The notes: generated by a model not told the origin, from the letters alone. A stretch of DNA of 64,000 nucleotides from Agelaius tricolor (GCA_023055355.1 JALJCS010000028.1:4092418-4156417), one strand, 5' to 3'. Shown: positions 36,243 through 48,337, numbered from the stretch's first letter. A program made the numbers and translations.

Positions 36243-36271
36243 GGTGGCACTGTGCTGGGGCTCAGGGGCAT
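36197..36271 (-). other. short uORF overlapping the MTOR start
   Basis: An ATG at 36269-36271, 29 nt upstream of the MTOR ATG, opens a 24-codon frame that overlaps the main start out of frame and stops at 36197. Its context is weak (T at -3), so leaky scanning to the strong MTOR start is expected. Confidence 0.45.
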
Positions 36272-36989
36272 CAAGTCCTGTAAATTCTTCAGAGACACAT
36301 TTTTTACTGCTTGAATTGAAATCTCCGAGCTTCTTTCTTAGGGCTGTCCCTCCTGGCTGTTCCCAAAATACCCATAAAGATGCTGTGTTGGTAGACCATA
36401 AAATTACAAGTAATGACTATATTCCTTAGGCATTACACTCCATGATAAAACTGTATCATCCCATATCAGGACCCCCAGCATATTTGCTCTCTAGCTCCTT
36501 AAATACCAAAATACATCACAGTAGGCCAAGTCCCCTAGGGTGATCTAATCCTAAATCAAGGGTAATGCAACAGCTGAAAACCAGCAGGGTGAAACTAGGG
36601 TTTGTAATTACCTAAAATAAGTAAGCACAACCATTCCCAGGATTATATCACTATCATATGCCCTCCCTGAACACTTTCATCCAAGTTTCTTCACAGAAAT
36701 CTCAGTGTTACACCAACACAAGGAAGACTCAGCACTGGCAAGTGTTACATCCTCCAGGAGATATTTAGAGATGGGAAGTCCAGTTATAGCAACGCAAATC
36801 ATTGCAACACGGGGGTTCCTAGCATAACACATAAACAAACTTTCTCAGCAGCCTTTCTTTATATCAAAAACATTTCAGATGTTTGACGCTCCCCCCCCTC
36901 CCCCCAATATTCAGATTATATAAGACCAAACCAAGCACTAACACCAGAACTTCAACTGCTTCTCCCCAAAGACTCCACACGCAGTCACA

Positions 36990-37600
36990 GACATCCAGCG
37001 GGACCATAGGCGAGCTGGCTGCTGGCAGGAGCCCAGCAGAGGCGCCCCGGATCAAAAAGCAGCGGAGGGATTGCTGCTACCCATCAACCCAGCCCGGGGG
37101 CAGTTCCTGGAGTTCCCTCAGGGCCACAGAGAGCAGCGGGCAGGACGCGGCAGGCCCGAGTGCGGGGAGAGCCCCGCAGGCCGAGAGTGAGGGAGGGGTG
37201 AGGCGGGGCAAGGCGGGCACGACCGGCGGGGCCGCGGGGCCGGGAGCTCGGGCAGGGCCGCCCGGGCAGGAAGCGGGAGGTGAGGGGAAGGGGAGCCGAT
37301 GATGATGAGAGGCACCGACGCTCTCACTCACCCGCCGCCGCCTCCCCTACTCCGGGCCCCGGGCCCCGGGCCCCGTGCCTGCCCCGCCGCCGCGCCTGCA
37401 GCGCCGGCGAGCCGCAGCTAGCCAATAGGATCCCGGGAACGCCGTGATCGGCATCACATGTGACCAATAGAAAAAGGGAAAGGGGGAAGAAGCGCTCGAA
37501 GCTCCGCCCCTTCCCCGAGGAACCGCAAGGACAGTCGGGTTTTGACCAATCATCAAGGCAGTAGTGGCTGAGTGGCAGTGTCTCTAACCAATAGAATGGC
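36990..37600. promoter_or_regulatory. MTOR: MTOR CpG-island promoter with predicted exon 1
   Basis: The GC- and CpG-rich stretch covers the expected MTOR start. On the minus strand a good donor (GGCGG|GTGAGT) ends a predicted non-coding exon 1 at 37332. Splicing would join it to the exon 2 acceptor at 36277. The start site is inferred to lie near 37390-37420, just downstream of a CCAAT box at 37422. The sequence also contains GC boxes (gctccgcccc at 37501) and ETS-like cttccg motifs near 37637-37650. Confidence 0.7.
37422..37592. promoter_or_regulatory. four CCAAT boxes with helical spacing plus E-box palindrome
   Basis: CCAAT occurs on the plus strand at 37422, 37464, 37546 and 37588, so the spacings are 42, 82 and 42 bp. 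Three of the four continue as CCAATAG. The palindrome TCACATGTGA at 37454-37463, an E-box of the type bound by MITF/TFE factors, touches the second CCAAT box. NF-Y is the usual CCAAT binder. The sites lie between MTOR and UBIAD1, nearer MTOR. Confidence 0.65.
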
Positions 37601-37663
37601 TGGGCTTACTTAGTAGGCCCACCCTCCCGATGCCGGCTTCCGCCCTTCCGTGAGGTGCCGGCT

Positions 37664-37810
37664 ATGGCCGGGCGGCAGCATGGGTATAGGGTAGAACAAG
37701 CAGCATCATCTGCTTGGGCTTGTGTGACGCGTTTCGCACTGTTCCGCATGACATCCTGGTCTCTAAACCGGAGAGACATGGATTTGATGGATAGAACACT
37801 CGTTGGATAA
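37664..37810 (+). other. unrecognised 48-codon open frame in divergent promoter
   Basis: An ATG with good context (ggctATGG) opens 48 codons beginning MAGRQHGYRVEQ and ending at TAA. It lies just outside the MTOR CpG island in the divergent direction, where promoter-upstream transcripts are common. No family is recognised and chance is a fair explanation. Confidence 0.2.
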
Positions 37811-37904
37811 AGATCTGGCTGGATAGCCGCACGTAAAGAGTTGCGGTCAGCGGCGCATTGTCCGCATCGAGAGCAGGGACGAGCGGTGTCCCTCAGGGGT
37901 GGTA

Positions 37905-38283
37905 CTAGGGCTGATAGTATTCACCAACTTCGTCAGCGACAATGGGATTGAGGCACCCTCAGCAAGTGACACCGGGCTGTATGGTGCTGTTGTGGAAGAA
38001 GAGACGGTTTTGTGGAGATCTCAGAGCAGCCTTTCAGTATCTGGAGGGGCATACAAGGAGGAACTCTTAACCAGGAACAAGGGGGAATGGGTTCAGACTA
38101 GAAGAGAAAAATGTCGGAAAATGTTTGGGGAGGTCCTGGCATAAGTTGCCCAGAGAAGCTGTGGCTGCCCCACCCATGGAAGTGTCCAAGGCCGTGTTGG
38201 ATGGGGCCTGGAGCAGCCTGGGCCAGCGGAAGGTGTTCCTGCCATGGCAGGGGCTGAAGCGAGATGAGTTTTAAGGCCTTAAG
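37905..38283 (+). mobile_element. CR1 LINE fragment between MTOR and UBIAD1
   Basis: Plus-strand pieces match CR1 hallmarks. The part near 37920-38000 (gcaccctcagcaagtgacac) comes from the reverse transcriptase region that normally contains the ADD motif. The part near 38170-38283 (cccatggaagtgtccaaggc, then gcgagatgagttttaaggcc) is the 3' end. The sequence between is shortened and the reading frame is broken. It separates the two promoters. Confidence 0.75.
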
Positions 38284-38289
38284 GTCCTT

Positions 38290-39080
38290 CCCGGCAGAAG
38301 CCGCGCTGCGGGTGTGAGCCCTGAGCGCGCTCTGCGCATGCGCAAAGGGAGCGGGGCGCTGCCGTGCCCGGTGTGCTCCGCTGAAATGTGTCCGGCCGTG
38401 CCCGTGACAGCAGCAAAGGCGGCTGTGTCTGCGACAGGCTTCGGGCGCTCCGTGGCGGCTCTGACATGAATCGTGGTGCTGCCGCGTGCTGCGGGGTGAG
38501 CCCCTCGCCGTCGCGCATGACGCCATGGGCCGCTTAATTTTCCTTTTAATTTGTCCACCGGGAGGTGCCGGCAGGTGCGGAACTCTTCGCACACGGCCGC
38601 GGGGGTGGTGAGGCCGGGCGGGCTGGCGGTCGCGCAGGACGGGTAATGGCGGCGCCCTGGCCTCTCCCTCGGGGCGCCATAGCGGCGGCGCCCCTCGCTC
38701 CCCCCGGGCCCCGCTAACGCGCGGCCCTTCCCCTCCTAGGTGCTGCTGCTGCGAGACGGCGGGGCGAGCATGGGACCAGCAGAGCTGGTGCAGAAGATCA
38801 GTATCAGCGCCGAGAGCCCCCGCGGGAGCGAGAGCGGCGGCGCGGCCTTGGCGGGCGCTGACGGGGCCGCCGGCGGCAGCTGGAGACACAAGTGCGCGGC
38901 CTATGTGCTGGCGCTCCGGCCCTGGAGCTTCAGCGCCTCGCTCACCCCTGTGGCGCTGGGCAGCGCCCTGGCGTACCGGGCCGAGGGAACGCTGGACCCG
39001 GGGCTGCTGCTGGGAAGCGCCGTGACCGTCCTGGCTGTGCACGGGGCCGGTAACTTGGTGAATACCTATTACGACTTTTC
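38290..39080 (+). promoter_or_regulatory. UBIAD1: UBIAD1 CpG-island promoter
   Basis: A long CpG-rich stretch covers the UBIAD1 5' end and first coding exon. It contains the perfect NRF1-type palindrome TGCGCATGCGCA at 38333-38344. A candidate 5' exon donor (GCGGG|GTGAGC) lies at 38495/38496, and an acceptor (TTCCCCTCCTAG) ends at 38739. Confidence 0.7.
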
Positions 39081-41122
39081 CAAAGGCATCGATCACAAGA
39101 AGAGTGATGACAGGACATTGGTGGACCAGATTTTGGAGCCGCAGGATGTAGTCCGGTTTGGAGTCTTTCTCTACACCGTGGGCTGTATCTGCGCTGCTGG
39201 GCTCTACGCGGTCTCGACGCTCAAGCTGGAGCACCTGGCCCTGATTTACTTTGGAGGACTTTCCAGCTCCTTCCTTTATACCGGAGGTGAGTGCTGCATC
39301 CCGTTTCTTGTGAATCTGAATGTAGAAGTGATAGAATCAGCTGAATTGTCAAGAGGTTTCTAAAAGACACTCCTGATCTATCTAGTGCACTGCAATAAAA
39401 TATTTGTGGTATTTCCTGAAGCACTGGTATGTAAACTTGTATTCTTTGAATTGAATGTTATGGGAAGAGTTATAGTTGGATATAGATGGATATATCCAAG
39501 ATCTTCAGTTGGATAATGGTGTTGAGGCATTATTGTTTACGTATATGGCTTTCGATGCTTATCAGAACTGTTGCTGAATCTTTTTGTGAAGTTTATCTCA
39601 TATCCTTTAGCAGTGTAGCTAATGGCATATTTTCTTTCCTTTGCTGGGAATGTTACTTTGTTTTGGAATGTTTCATTGTTATTCTTTAGATGGAGCTTCA
39701 CTGCGAATGCTTTATAGTACAGTTTGTGATTCTTCTTAATAAGAACAAGAATATTTTATTGTCTTCCTGTTTTGGATAGATACAAACATCATTAGTAGGA
39801 GAAGAAAAAGTAACTTATTTTCTAACTGTCAGACTTTCAGTTATGTGTGTTTCCCTGAAAGGGTCTTGTCAGTTTTGCATTTCATTCTGAGCATTTTCTG
39901 TATTTCTTCAGGATCAGGTTCTAGTATGCATGACCACACTAAAAAGTACCTTATTTCTGTAGGTTTCTGCAGAGACAGGTATTTCTAGGTGGGTATTAAA
40001 ACCTGGCCTATTGTATTTGCTGGGAAGCCCCAACGAAGGCAGGAATGATGCATCTCACTCCATGTTCTCAGAAGGCTAATTTATTATTTTATAATACTAT
40101 ATTGTATTAAAGAATACTATTCTAAACTATACTAACTAAAGAATACAGAGAGGATACTTACAGAATGCTAAAAAGATAATAATGAAAGCTTGTGACTCTT
40201 TCCAGAGTCTCGATACAGCTTGGCCCTGATTGGCCAAAGAGTGAAAACAACTCACAGCAGAATCCAAAGAAACAATCACCTGTGGGTAAACAATCTCCAA
40301 CCACATTCCACACAGGAGAAGCAAATGAAATAAGAATTATTTTCCTTTTTCTCTGAGGCCTCTCAGCTTCCCAGGAGAAAAATCCTGGGTGAAGGAAGTT
40401 TTTCAGAGAATGTGAATGCCACATTGGCCCTTAGTTTTTGTTACATTGCTTGTCTGGAGAAATTCTTATCTTAAAAAAGAAGAAAGAAATAACATGTTTC
40501 TTGTCCATAGCTGCATGTGTTTTGGTTGTTTTGTAGTATTCCTATGGGAAAGGCTGAACTGTTATGTCATCCATTCTCTTCTGCCATTTGAATTCTTTAA
40601 TAATGCTTGGTTTTATTCTTGTGTCTTGCCACAGGAATTGGATTTAAATACGTTGCCCTTGGCGATGTGGTGATCCTGATCACCTTTGGGCCCCTGGCTG
40701 TGGTGTTTGCCCATGCAGTGCAGGTTGGTTACCTGTCCCTGACCCCCCTGCTCTACGCTGTCCCTCTGGCCCTCAGCACCGAGGCCATCCTGCACAGCAA
40801 CAACACCCGGGACATGGAGTCAGACCAGCAGGCTGGGATTGTCACCTTGGCCATCCTCATTGGCCCCACCTTCTCCTACATGCTCTACACTGTGCTGCTC
40901 TTTCTGCCCTACCTGATTTTCTGTGTGCTGGCCACACGTTACACCATCAGCATGGCACTGCCCCTGCTCACCATCCCCATGGCATTTTCACTGGAGAGAC
41001 AGTTCCGGAGTCAGAACTTCAACAAAATTCCTCAGAGGACAGCCAAACTCAATCTGCTGCTGGGGCTTTTCTATGTTTTTGGCATTACATTGGCACCAGC
41101 TGGTGCTCTGCCCAAACTGTGA
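38770..41122 (+). CDS. UBIAD1: UbiA prenyltransferase domain-containing protein 1, two coding exons
   Basis: Multi-pass prenyltransferase of ER and Golgi membranes. It joins geranylgeranyl diphosphate to menadione to make menaquinone-4 (vitamin K2), and in mammals it also controls HMG-CoA reductase turnover. Exons 38770-39286 and 40635-41122 join in phase 1 (GGA-G|GA) to give 334 aa, against 338 in human. Both Asp-rich motifs of the UbiA family are present: [17 protein letters not shown] and [29 protein letters not shown] marks the first membrane segment, and the C-terminus ends GALPKL. The chosen ATG aligns with the human start and has a good context (gagcATGG). The N-terminal 40 residues are Gly/Ala/Ser-rich and diverged. 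The gene diverges from MTOR, and its single intron carries a solo LTR. Confidence 0.96.
40009..40423 (-). mobile_element. solo LTR, family A, copy 3
   Basis: 415 bp in reverse orientation inside the UBIAD1 intron. The flanks ctggcc (40003-40008) and ttggcc (40424-40429) form a 6-bp target duplication with one mismatch. The left terminal TG has decayed (tattgtattt), which aligns base for base with the end of the copy at 12780-13173. The 'ctccatgttctcagaaggct' complement block is conserved. Confidence 0.8.
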
Positions 41123-44100
41123 AAAGAGCTGTAGGGTCAGGCCTCATAATTCACTATTCATGCCAATTAACATTGGAAGTTAGGAATAAATGGCCCATTA
41201 TGGACAGTGAGAAGAATGGAAAGACCACCTTGCACTGTTAATAGTGAATGTTATGATTTCTGGTCTTGGATGGCTTATACAACACAGCTTATACTCAAAA
41301 AAAGTGATTTATCAGTTCTTCAGAAGGGGAGAACTGTGTGGCTTTGCTGTGAGGAACAAGGTGACATAAGGTCAAGGAAATGTTTAAAGAACCTCATCCT
41401 TCTGCCACCTAAGTCAGTTCAATGAAAGACAGAGCCTCAAATCACCCTCTCCATTCACTTCACAAGCACAATGATTCCTCTTATCACTTCTTAAAGTGGT
41501 GAAGGAGTCCAGTGGCTCCCCTATGGGAATCACAAAACACTGCCAAATGTTTAGTTTCACAATGTAGGTGCCATTAATTCACTCTCTTGTATTTCATCTT
41601 CATCTGTAGTATGTTTTAATTTTTGTTTTGCTTTTCCTAGCCAAATTTTGAGCTTTTATTTCCAAGCCACTTGAAATGCACTAGATACTGATTCATGAAC
41701 TATTGCTTCTGCTTGCCCATATAGTCTAGAAATATCAAAGTTATAAATCTCTGTGGGTTGTAGTGCTAAAATGGAGCACAAATAGCCCACTGCACAAACT
41801 TTAGGCCAAAACCAGTAAATCTGTATTCTGCTACAAAAGCTGAAGCTGTAAATGCAAACCATGCAACTGGAAAGCCCTTAATGGGTAGAAAAACAAACGG
41901 TTTCCATTTTTGTATTTGCATAGAATTCACTTTCTGAAATGACAGTTTTTGAGTTAGGGGGAGCTGACAGAGTACCAAATTTCTCTGAACAGCTGTGGAT
42001 TAATGGATACATAGGTGGAAAACAAATTCTTGATGTTAAAATAGCTTTTTTTTTTCAATTTAATTTTCTCTGTTTATTTAGAGTATTATTCACAATATTA
42101 TAGTGAAATGTGTTATTGTAAGAAGCCCAGTTCACCAAAGAAGAAAGATACAGTGTTAGAAAAAACAAATCTGGATTATTGCATTGGCTCTGCATAAAAA
42201 TTAGGACTGGAAATTGGAATAAACCAATTTTGTTAACAAGATTTTTCCTAATGGAGTCCAGAGTTTGTGTCAATGAGTCACAACTAAGTGATCTCTGAAG
42301 GGAAGTTCCCCACTCTATACCTTACAGAGTAGCTTTGTTTTCTGCAGATCTTGCCACTTGCTGTTCATGTGGCCCTTTGAAGAGTTGATTGTTTCAGCAG
42401 CTATGCAGCTGTGTGAAAAACATGCCAAACATCATGGGGAAAATATGTGCCTTCCAGTGCAGAGCTGGATTTGATCCACACCATATTACTTAGTGGCAAC
42501 TGAATTCCCTTCTGTGTTATTTAGTACCTGTACACAGGTTTTCCTGAAAAGCTTCTTTGCAGGAGCTGTGATAAGCTCAGAGGAATTGAGGTGTTGAACT
42601 GGAGCTCCTAGAGCCAGGTCACAGCCTTGCAATTGAACAAGAGTGTGTGTGTGAACCTTTTACACACCAGCAATAAAGTAGCCATAAACTCACATGGTGT
42701 TACCCTGCTTCTGTCACAGGTGAGTTGTACCCTCATGGTGTAAATCTGAAAGAGCCAAGTGTCCCTGCCAGGTTGTACTGGCAGCAGTAAAGCTGAGTTG
42801 ATGGTACCAGATTACATGGTACAGCTATTTAGAGATTAATTTTATGGCTTCATGTTATCCAGTGTTACCCAGCAGTTACACCTGAGCTGAAGTTAATGGG
42901 GAGGAGTCTTTGCAGGTCTATTTAATGAGCCACAGTTTCATCTTTTATTTATTAAAATGGGCAAATGATCTCTCTAATCTGGCTAAGCATTCTGGACAAG
43001 AAGAGATGCACTTCAGCAGCTGCTTTCTACAGCAAAATACTTGTTAGGATTAAGAACACAAGGAGAAAATGCAAAAGTTCAGCTTGGATGGAGGGGGATA
43101 TGCAGAAGGTTTTGGAAACTATTCAATGCAGATATACACAACAGAGTTTCTACTGTTGCTTCTTTGTGGACACACAGAATGAAGAAGAGCCTAGCTCCAA
43201 TATCCATTTCACATTTCTGCAAACCAAAAGCTTTTGTAGGGATAAGTAAGGGCTGAGCTGACAAATCTGTTAACCTTGCAATTGGGGATATTCAAGTTGA
43301 TTGGGTTAATCCTGCCCTTTGTAGCAGCTGTGTGCTTCATTTTAGGATAGCTTGGTTTTTAATAGCTTTCCATTTCAAAGAATGGTTAGTTACCTTCTCT
43401 CTACTTTTTTTACAAAAACTAGAGTACTCCAGCTAAACTCCTTAAAGTAACTTGGCTTGTATCTTTGATAACTGTAATTGTAATAATGGGAAGATCATTG
43501 GAGTATGTAACTCTTACTGTATCTTGACTACCCTTTCTTGGGTAGGATGTCTGCTTAGGGCTGGAAAGGACCAGTGCTTTATGTTGCTAAGATGAAACAG
43601 CTCATTATTACAAAAATACATGTGTGGAACACTTTCTGAGGTAGGGGGAATTAAAAGTATTTTAATAGTAAAACTGAGATGAAAATTTGGTAATTTCTTA
43701 CTAGCAGATGCTGGTTGCCTCCAATTCCCTCTCTTTGAAAAACAGTATCATTCCAGGTTCTTGAGGATATTAGTATAATTAACACATTCTTCATCATGGT
43801 TTTGATGAAGTCATTTAACTTCTCTGTGTCTCAGAAAACAGCTAATTTTTGCCTAACTTACAGGGTTGCTGAGCTGACATCGTTGTCATAAAGAGCTTTG
43901 AAAGTAAAAGGTGTTTTATCTCTGTGCTTTCCAAAAAACTTGTTAGTACTAGAAAACATTTTAGATACAAACTAACATAAAGGGTGACTTAACCAATGTA
44001 ATTAGGCCAAAATAATCTTCATATATAATCAGTGAGTGGTAAGAGAGGTTCATTTATTTGTTTGCTTTGTGATGAAGATGCTGGGTCTCTTCCCCTACCC

Positions 44101-44300
44101 CACTTTTCCCTGTCCCATGCTACTTTCCCTGAATATAAACTTTAGAAACTTCTTTCAGGTCACTCTTGATGAGCTGTATTGCAGTGTGATGAATGTGCAC
44201 TGGTAGATGAACTGATCTGTAGCCCATCTGTTAATGTGTTCTAAAGCACCTCCTGGCCTTTCTTCTTACCCAATAAACTGTCTGAATGTTACTCAGTAAT
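41123..44300 (+). other. UBIAD1: candidate UBIAD1 3' UTR and downstream sequence
   Basis: No other gene is visible. AATAAA signals occur at 41185, 42672 and 44272. The last has downstream T/GT-rich sequence and no repeat intervenes, so a 3' UTR of up to about 3.1 kb is possible. Which signal is used cannot be told from sequence alone. Confidence 0.4.
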
Positions 44301-44397
44301 TATGCTATGTTTGATTCTTTTATATTGTCAATATATCAAGTTGTATTTTTACACATGGATTAAAACATGATCACAAAAGAAAGGAGGTCTTCATCTG

Positions 44398-45048
44398 TGT
44401 CTTGGTTTGAAAAGACAGGTGTGTGCTAAGGAAGGCAGGAGCCTTCCCTAAAATGGAAAATGTAAACCCCCTCCCTCCAAATTGTTATAAATTTGAAATT
44501 AAAGGAGGCTCTCAGGCAAAGATATGGGAGCAGGAATAACAGTTCTTTATTAGGGAAGAAAATAAAAATAAAATAAACAATGCAGTAAAACAAAACAACA
44601 CTGCCAGAGTCAGAACCCAGCCTGACACCCTGTGGGTCAGGCTGTTGGCACAGTCCCATTGGAATTGTGGCTCAGCCCTCCTGCAGTGCCAGGGCTGGTT
44701 CTGCTGGAGCAGGGATCCTGGAGAAAGGTGCAGTCTCTGCCTCTGAAGATCCAGGGCAAGAGGCAGCTGCTGTTCCTCTGGGCAATCCAGTGCAGAAGCT
44801 GTGCTGGTGTTCCAGAATCTCCAGATTATATCCAGGTAGGAATGCTTGGCTCCTCCCTCTGGGCTCACATCTCCCAGTGGGTTGCTGTAATTTTTATCAG
44901 CCATGCAGGGACATTCAGTGGCCCATTTAGAGCAGATGTCTCCTGGAGGGAGGATTGGAAGAGATAAAACTGCCCACTTAACAGAAAATAACTGCCCTGC
45001 CTCTAACAGATGGCAAATAGAATACACATTGCCTTGCAATCTAGGACA
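44398..45048 (-). mobile_element. solo LTR, family C, copy 1
   Basis: 651 bp running TGTCTTGG...AGGACA on the plus strand. The flanks atctg (44393-44397) and gtctg (45049-45053) look like a 5-bp target duplication with one mismatch. The element contains the conserved cacaattccaatgggact block in reverse. A TTTATT stretch near 44541-44580 gives the AATAAA signal in sense orientation. Open frames across it are repeat-derived. Confidence 0.8.
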
Positions 45049-45053
45049 GTCTG

Positions 45054-48000
45054 CCATGTTTATAGTGTAAGTGCCTGAAAAAACATACTTTTTTTTTGTG
45101 TAAAAGTCCTTTTTTGAATCACATAGTCCTGTCCTTCCCTATCACAAGGCAAACAGTTCTGTAGCAGTGATCATTTCCTACTACTGGCAGGCTTAGAATA
45201 GTTCTGGTATATTAATCAATGTGCAGAATTTTCTCTGATGCAGTTTTCTGTGCCAGGTACTATTCAGTATTTATAAGGAGGTTTCAGCTGAACTTTTTTA
45301 CCTTTAATAAAGATGAATTTTTTCATCCTCACCAGTATGTTCTGCCAGTTTTCCAATGCTATGGTCACTGCTCCATACAACTGTGACAGCACAATGCCTC
45401 CCCCATGTGTGTCATAAATGAGCCAAAAGCATGGCTTGAAATTTTCCTGCCTTGACCAGTGGCACAGTGTGCTTCACAAATGCATTTAGAGATAGTTATA
45501 AAGGATAAAATGCAGGATTGCATGACATCAATTTCCAAACAAGGGAGCTTCAATTCCAAGTGTCTGCAGATGGCAGTGTTGCTCTTCCATTGCTGCTGAA
45601 GAGCCTTTTCTCTACGGGAACCCATGAGCTGCGTTTGCAAAGGATTTTTTAGTGTTGGGTTGTATCTCATTGGGTCTCCTCTAATGTAAGGGAACTTGAA
45701 AGATAAGTGGCTGCAGATGAATTTCTATTGTGCAGGATATGACTGGACAGATGCTCCTGGCCTAGGCAGGTACTGCCAGAAATGGGCATTTGAAGAAAGC
45801 CAGTCAACTCTTAAATTTTAAAGCCTTTGCTGATGGCTTAATAAGCTTAATTAGGCTTAATACTCTTTCTGGTCAGATGCTGAGGACTGGGTTTTCAAAA
45901 GAGTGGGCAAGCTATGCATGAGGTTCAGTATACTTGTGGGGCAAAGAATGCCATGTCTGCACACTTTATGAAATGTACTTCTGTTCACTCAATTGCTTTT
46001 ACCACATCTTGAATCCCCAGTGAAAAATCTTAATATTTTATAGTGTTTTTAGTAAAATCAATGGCATTGCCTAAAAAATGTGTAAGTTTCAATGGAGCTC
46101 AGCAGGGCTGGATTATTGCAGCTGTATGTCTAAAGGAAACAGGCTCATTGCTGGACAGAATCATGTCCATGTTTTATTGTCTGAAACAAGGTCTTTGTGC
46201 TTTTCTGAACTCAGAGTGACTCAAAATGAACTAATTTGTCATGGGATTTTTTTACACTGTCTTCTGATGATAACTCTTAATGCTGTCACTGTTTATTCTT
46301 CCTACATCTTGAGGAAAACCTGTGTTCTAATCCAGATATTTCAGTGGCCACATGGATTTGTATTAATGACAAAACCTGGAAGGGCCTAGTTAAGCTTTCC
46401 TTTGGGGTCAGCTGAGAGAGTGTGACTTGCTCCAGCATTTATCTCACTGATCTGCAGGTCCATTCCCTCAGAAAGAAACCTGTGTTTGTGCATCTTTCCC
46501 AGGCTTCATGCATGCACTATCCTGAGTGAGAAGTTCACACACCAGAGCTCATGACCTCTCCAGAAGAAGACCCAAATGTTTTTTAACCGCAGAACAAATC
46601 CAAACAAAACAAAACTATAACCTCTGATTGTCTTCTGCTCAATACTCATTGGCTTGCCAGGACATGAGAGATTTGAAGCATTAAAAATGTATGGCACCAT
46701 CAAGTTACTCTATCCTGAAACAAAAATGAGGAGAAGCTGCTCGTTAAGGACATGGCTGATCAAGATGAACATGCTGGCTGAGAGATGTGTCACAGGCAGT
46801 TTGTCAGGAAGCAAGGAAAGCAGTGAACCTTGCTAAAACACTGGATCACAAATGCTGCTCTGGGAGCTTGAAAATGCAGAGAGCTCGAGAAACAAGAGGT
46901 CAGGGTCTGCCTCCTCCATCTGCCTCCTGGTTGGCACCTTTCAGATGCCTTGTCCTAAGCTGGAGTGGCACTGGGCAGGTCTGCTAGTCTGAATTCTGCC
47001 ATAAACCTTGTTACACACAAATGGATGGATTTCTTTTTCACCTAATCGAGGAGAAAAACTTCTGGGCTTATTTCCTTCTTAAGGGGACAAAGGAGAGTTT
47101 TGTCACTCTGTCAACAGGGGGCACATTCCTGTAGGCTATATTATCCTTCGTGTTTGTTGGTGTTGTGAGCTGTTGTTTCACAGTATCTGGGAGAAAGGTG
47201 TATCCCTCTATTGTTCCAGTGGGAACACAAGGCAGAGCTGCTCTATCAGAGCCTGAATTCCTTGTACCATCAAAATCTTTTTTTTTTTTTCCCCCTGTGA
47301 TGATTTAAAAGTTGTTACCTTGCAGGCAATGCCTGTGCTGGATCATGTCATAAAAGACTAATTGGGCACCTTCTATCCCAGCACAGTAAACTGAGATCAT
47401 GACCTTTCAGGGGTTAGGAATCCAATTATCTGGAGAAACAGTTCCAGATTGAAATACCCTTCTAACCTCTTGCTGCTTAGTTTTCCAAATCTGTACTGGA
47501 AATTTCAAAAGTCACCTAATAAAAAAGGCTGGAATTACTCTTACACAGCTTCCATACAGGTTATTATTATCTAGTGGTAATTCTATCTCTAAGCCTGTTC
47601 TGAGAACTTTCTGGATCCAGATGAGCTGAAGAGAACTGACATTTTAAAAGATTACACTTTTTTACAGGCTCTCCAGGGTGACACAGAGAGCTTCTGGGAC
47701 TAACTGCATTTCAGATGCATGAATTTGCTTCTTCCAGGAAACAAACACCCTAGGAACTGTTTTCTTTAAGTTTTTTAAGCAACACAGATGTGTGGGGGTT
47801 TTTTGTTTAAAAGACAGAAAATATTAACACAACAGGCAGTGTGTAATCAGTTGTTCCTTGATCTGGGTACTATTGGTTCTCTGTGGGGTACTGGTACATA
47901 GTGGGAAATTTAACACCAAAGGAGTTAGGAACTTACACTGGTTTTGTCTGGATTTGAGTCCAGATGTTGCTATGACTGTTGGTTTTTATTAGTTTAATGT

Positions 48001-48337
48001 ATGCTGAAGTTGGCAAATATATGCTGAGAGCCAGGTGGGACAGATGAGATGTGACGAAGTTCTTGGATGATTGATAATGAGCAAGGAAAATCAATTGTGT
48101 TAATTTCTGCCTTGTCACTGGATTGGAGAATTAATGAGAAAGTTCCTCTAACTTAATGGTATTTGCACATTTTACAGACTGTGATGAAATGGTCTTCAGG
48201 CACTGCTTGGCACCACAATTGTGGGATTATTGTAGATCTAGAGGCAGGAACAGAAATCTACAAGCACAAAAACTCCTTTCCCAAACAGCCACCAAGCGAA
48301 GAGAGACCACCTGAAAGGACTGAAGAGAAAACAAAGA
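45054..48337. other. intergenic, nothing recognised
   Basis: Moderately AT-rich unique-looking sequence. The open frames are short and resemble no family I know. No splice-linked exon chain was found on either strand. Confidence 0.5.

Noticed and set aside
38098..39234. 378-codon open frame on the minus strand
   Set aside because: It is antisense to UBIAD1 exon 1 and its CpG island. Its composition is driven by GC-rich sequence and no family resemblance is seen.
44512..45057. 181-codon minus-strand frame and similar frames at 62742-63042
   Set aside because: Both lie in family-C LTRs, and the similarity reflects the repeat, not a gene family.
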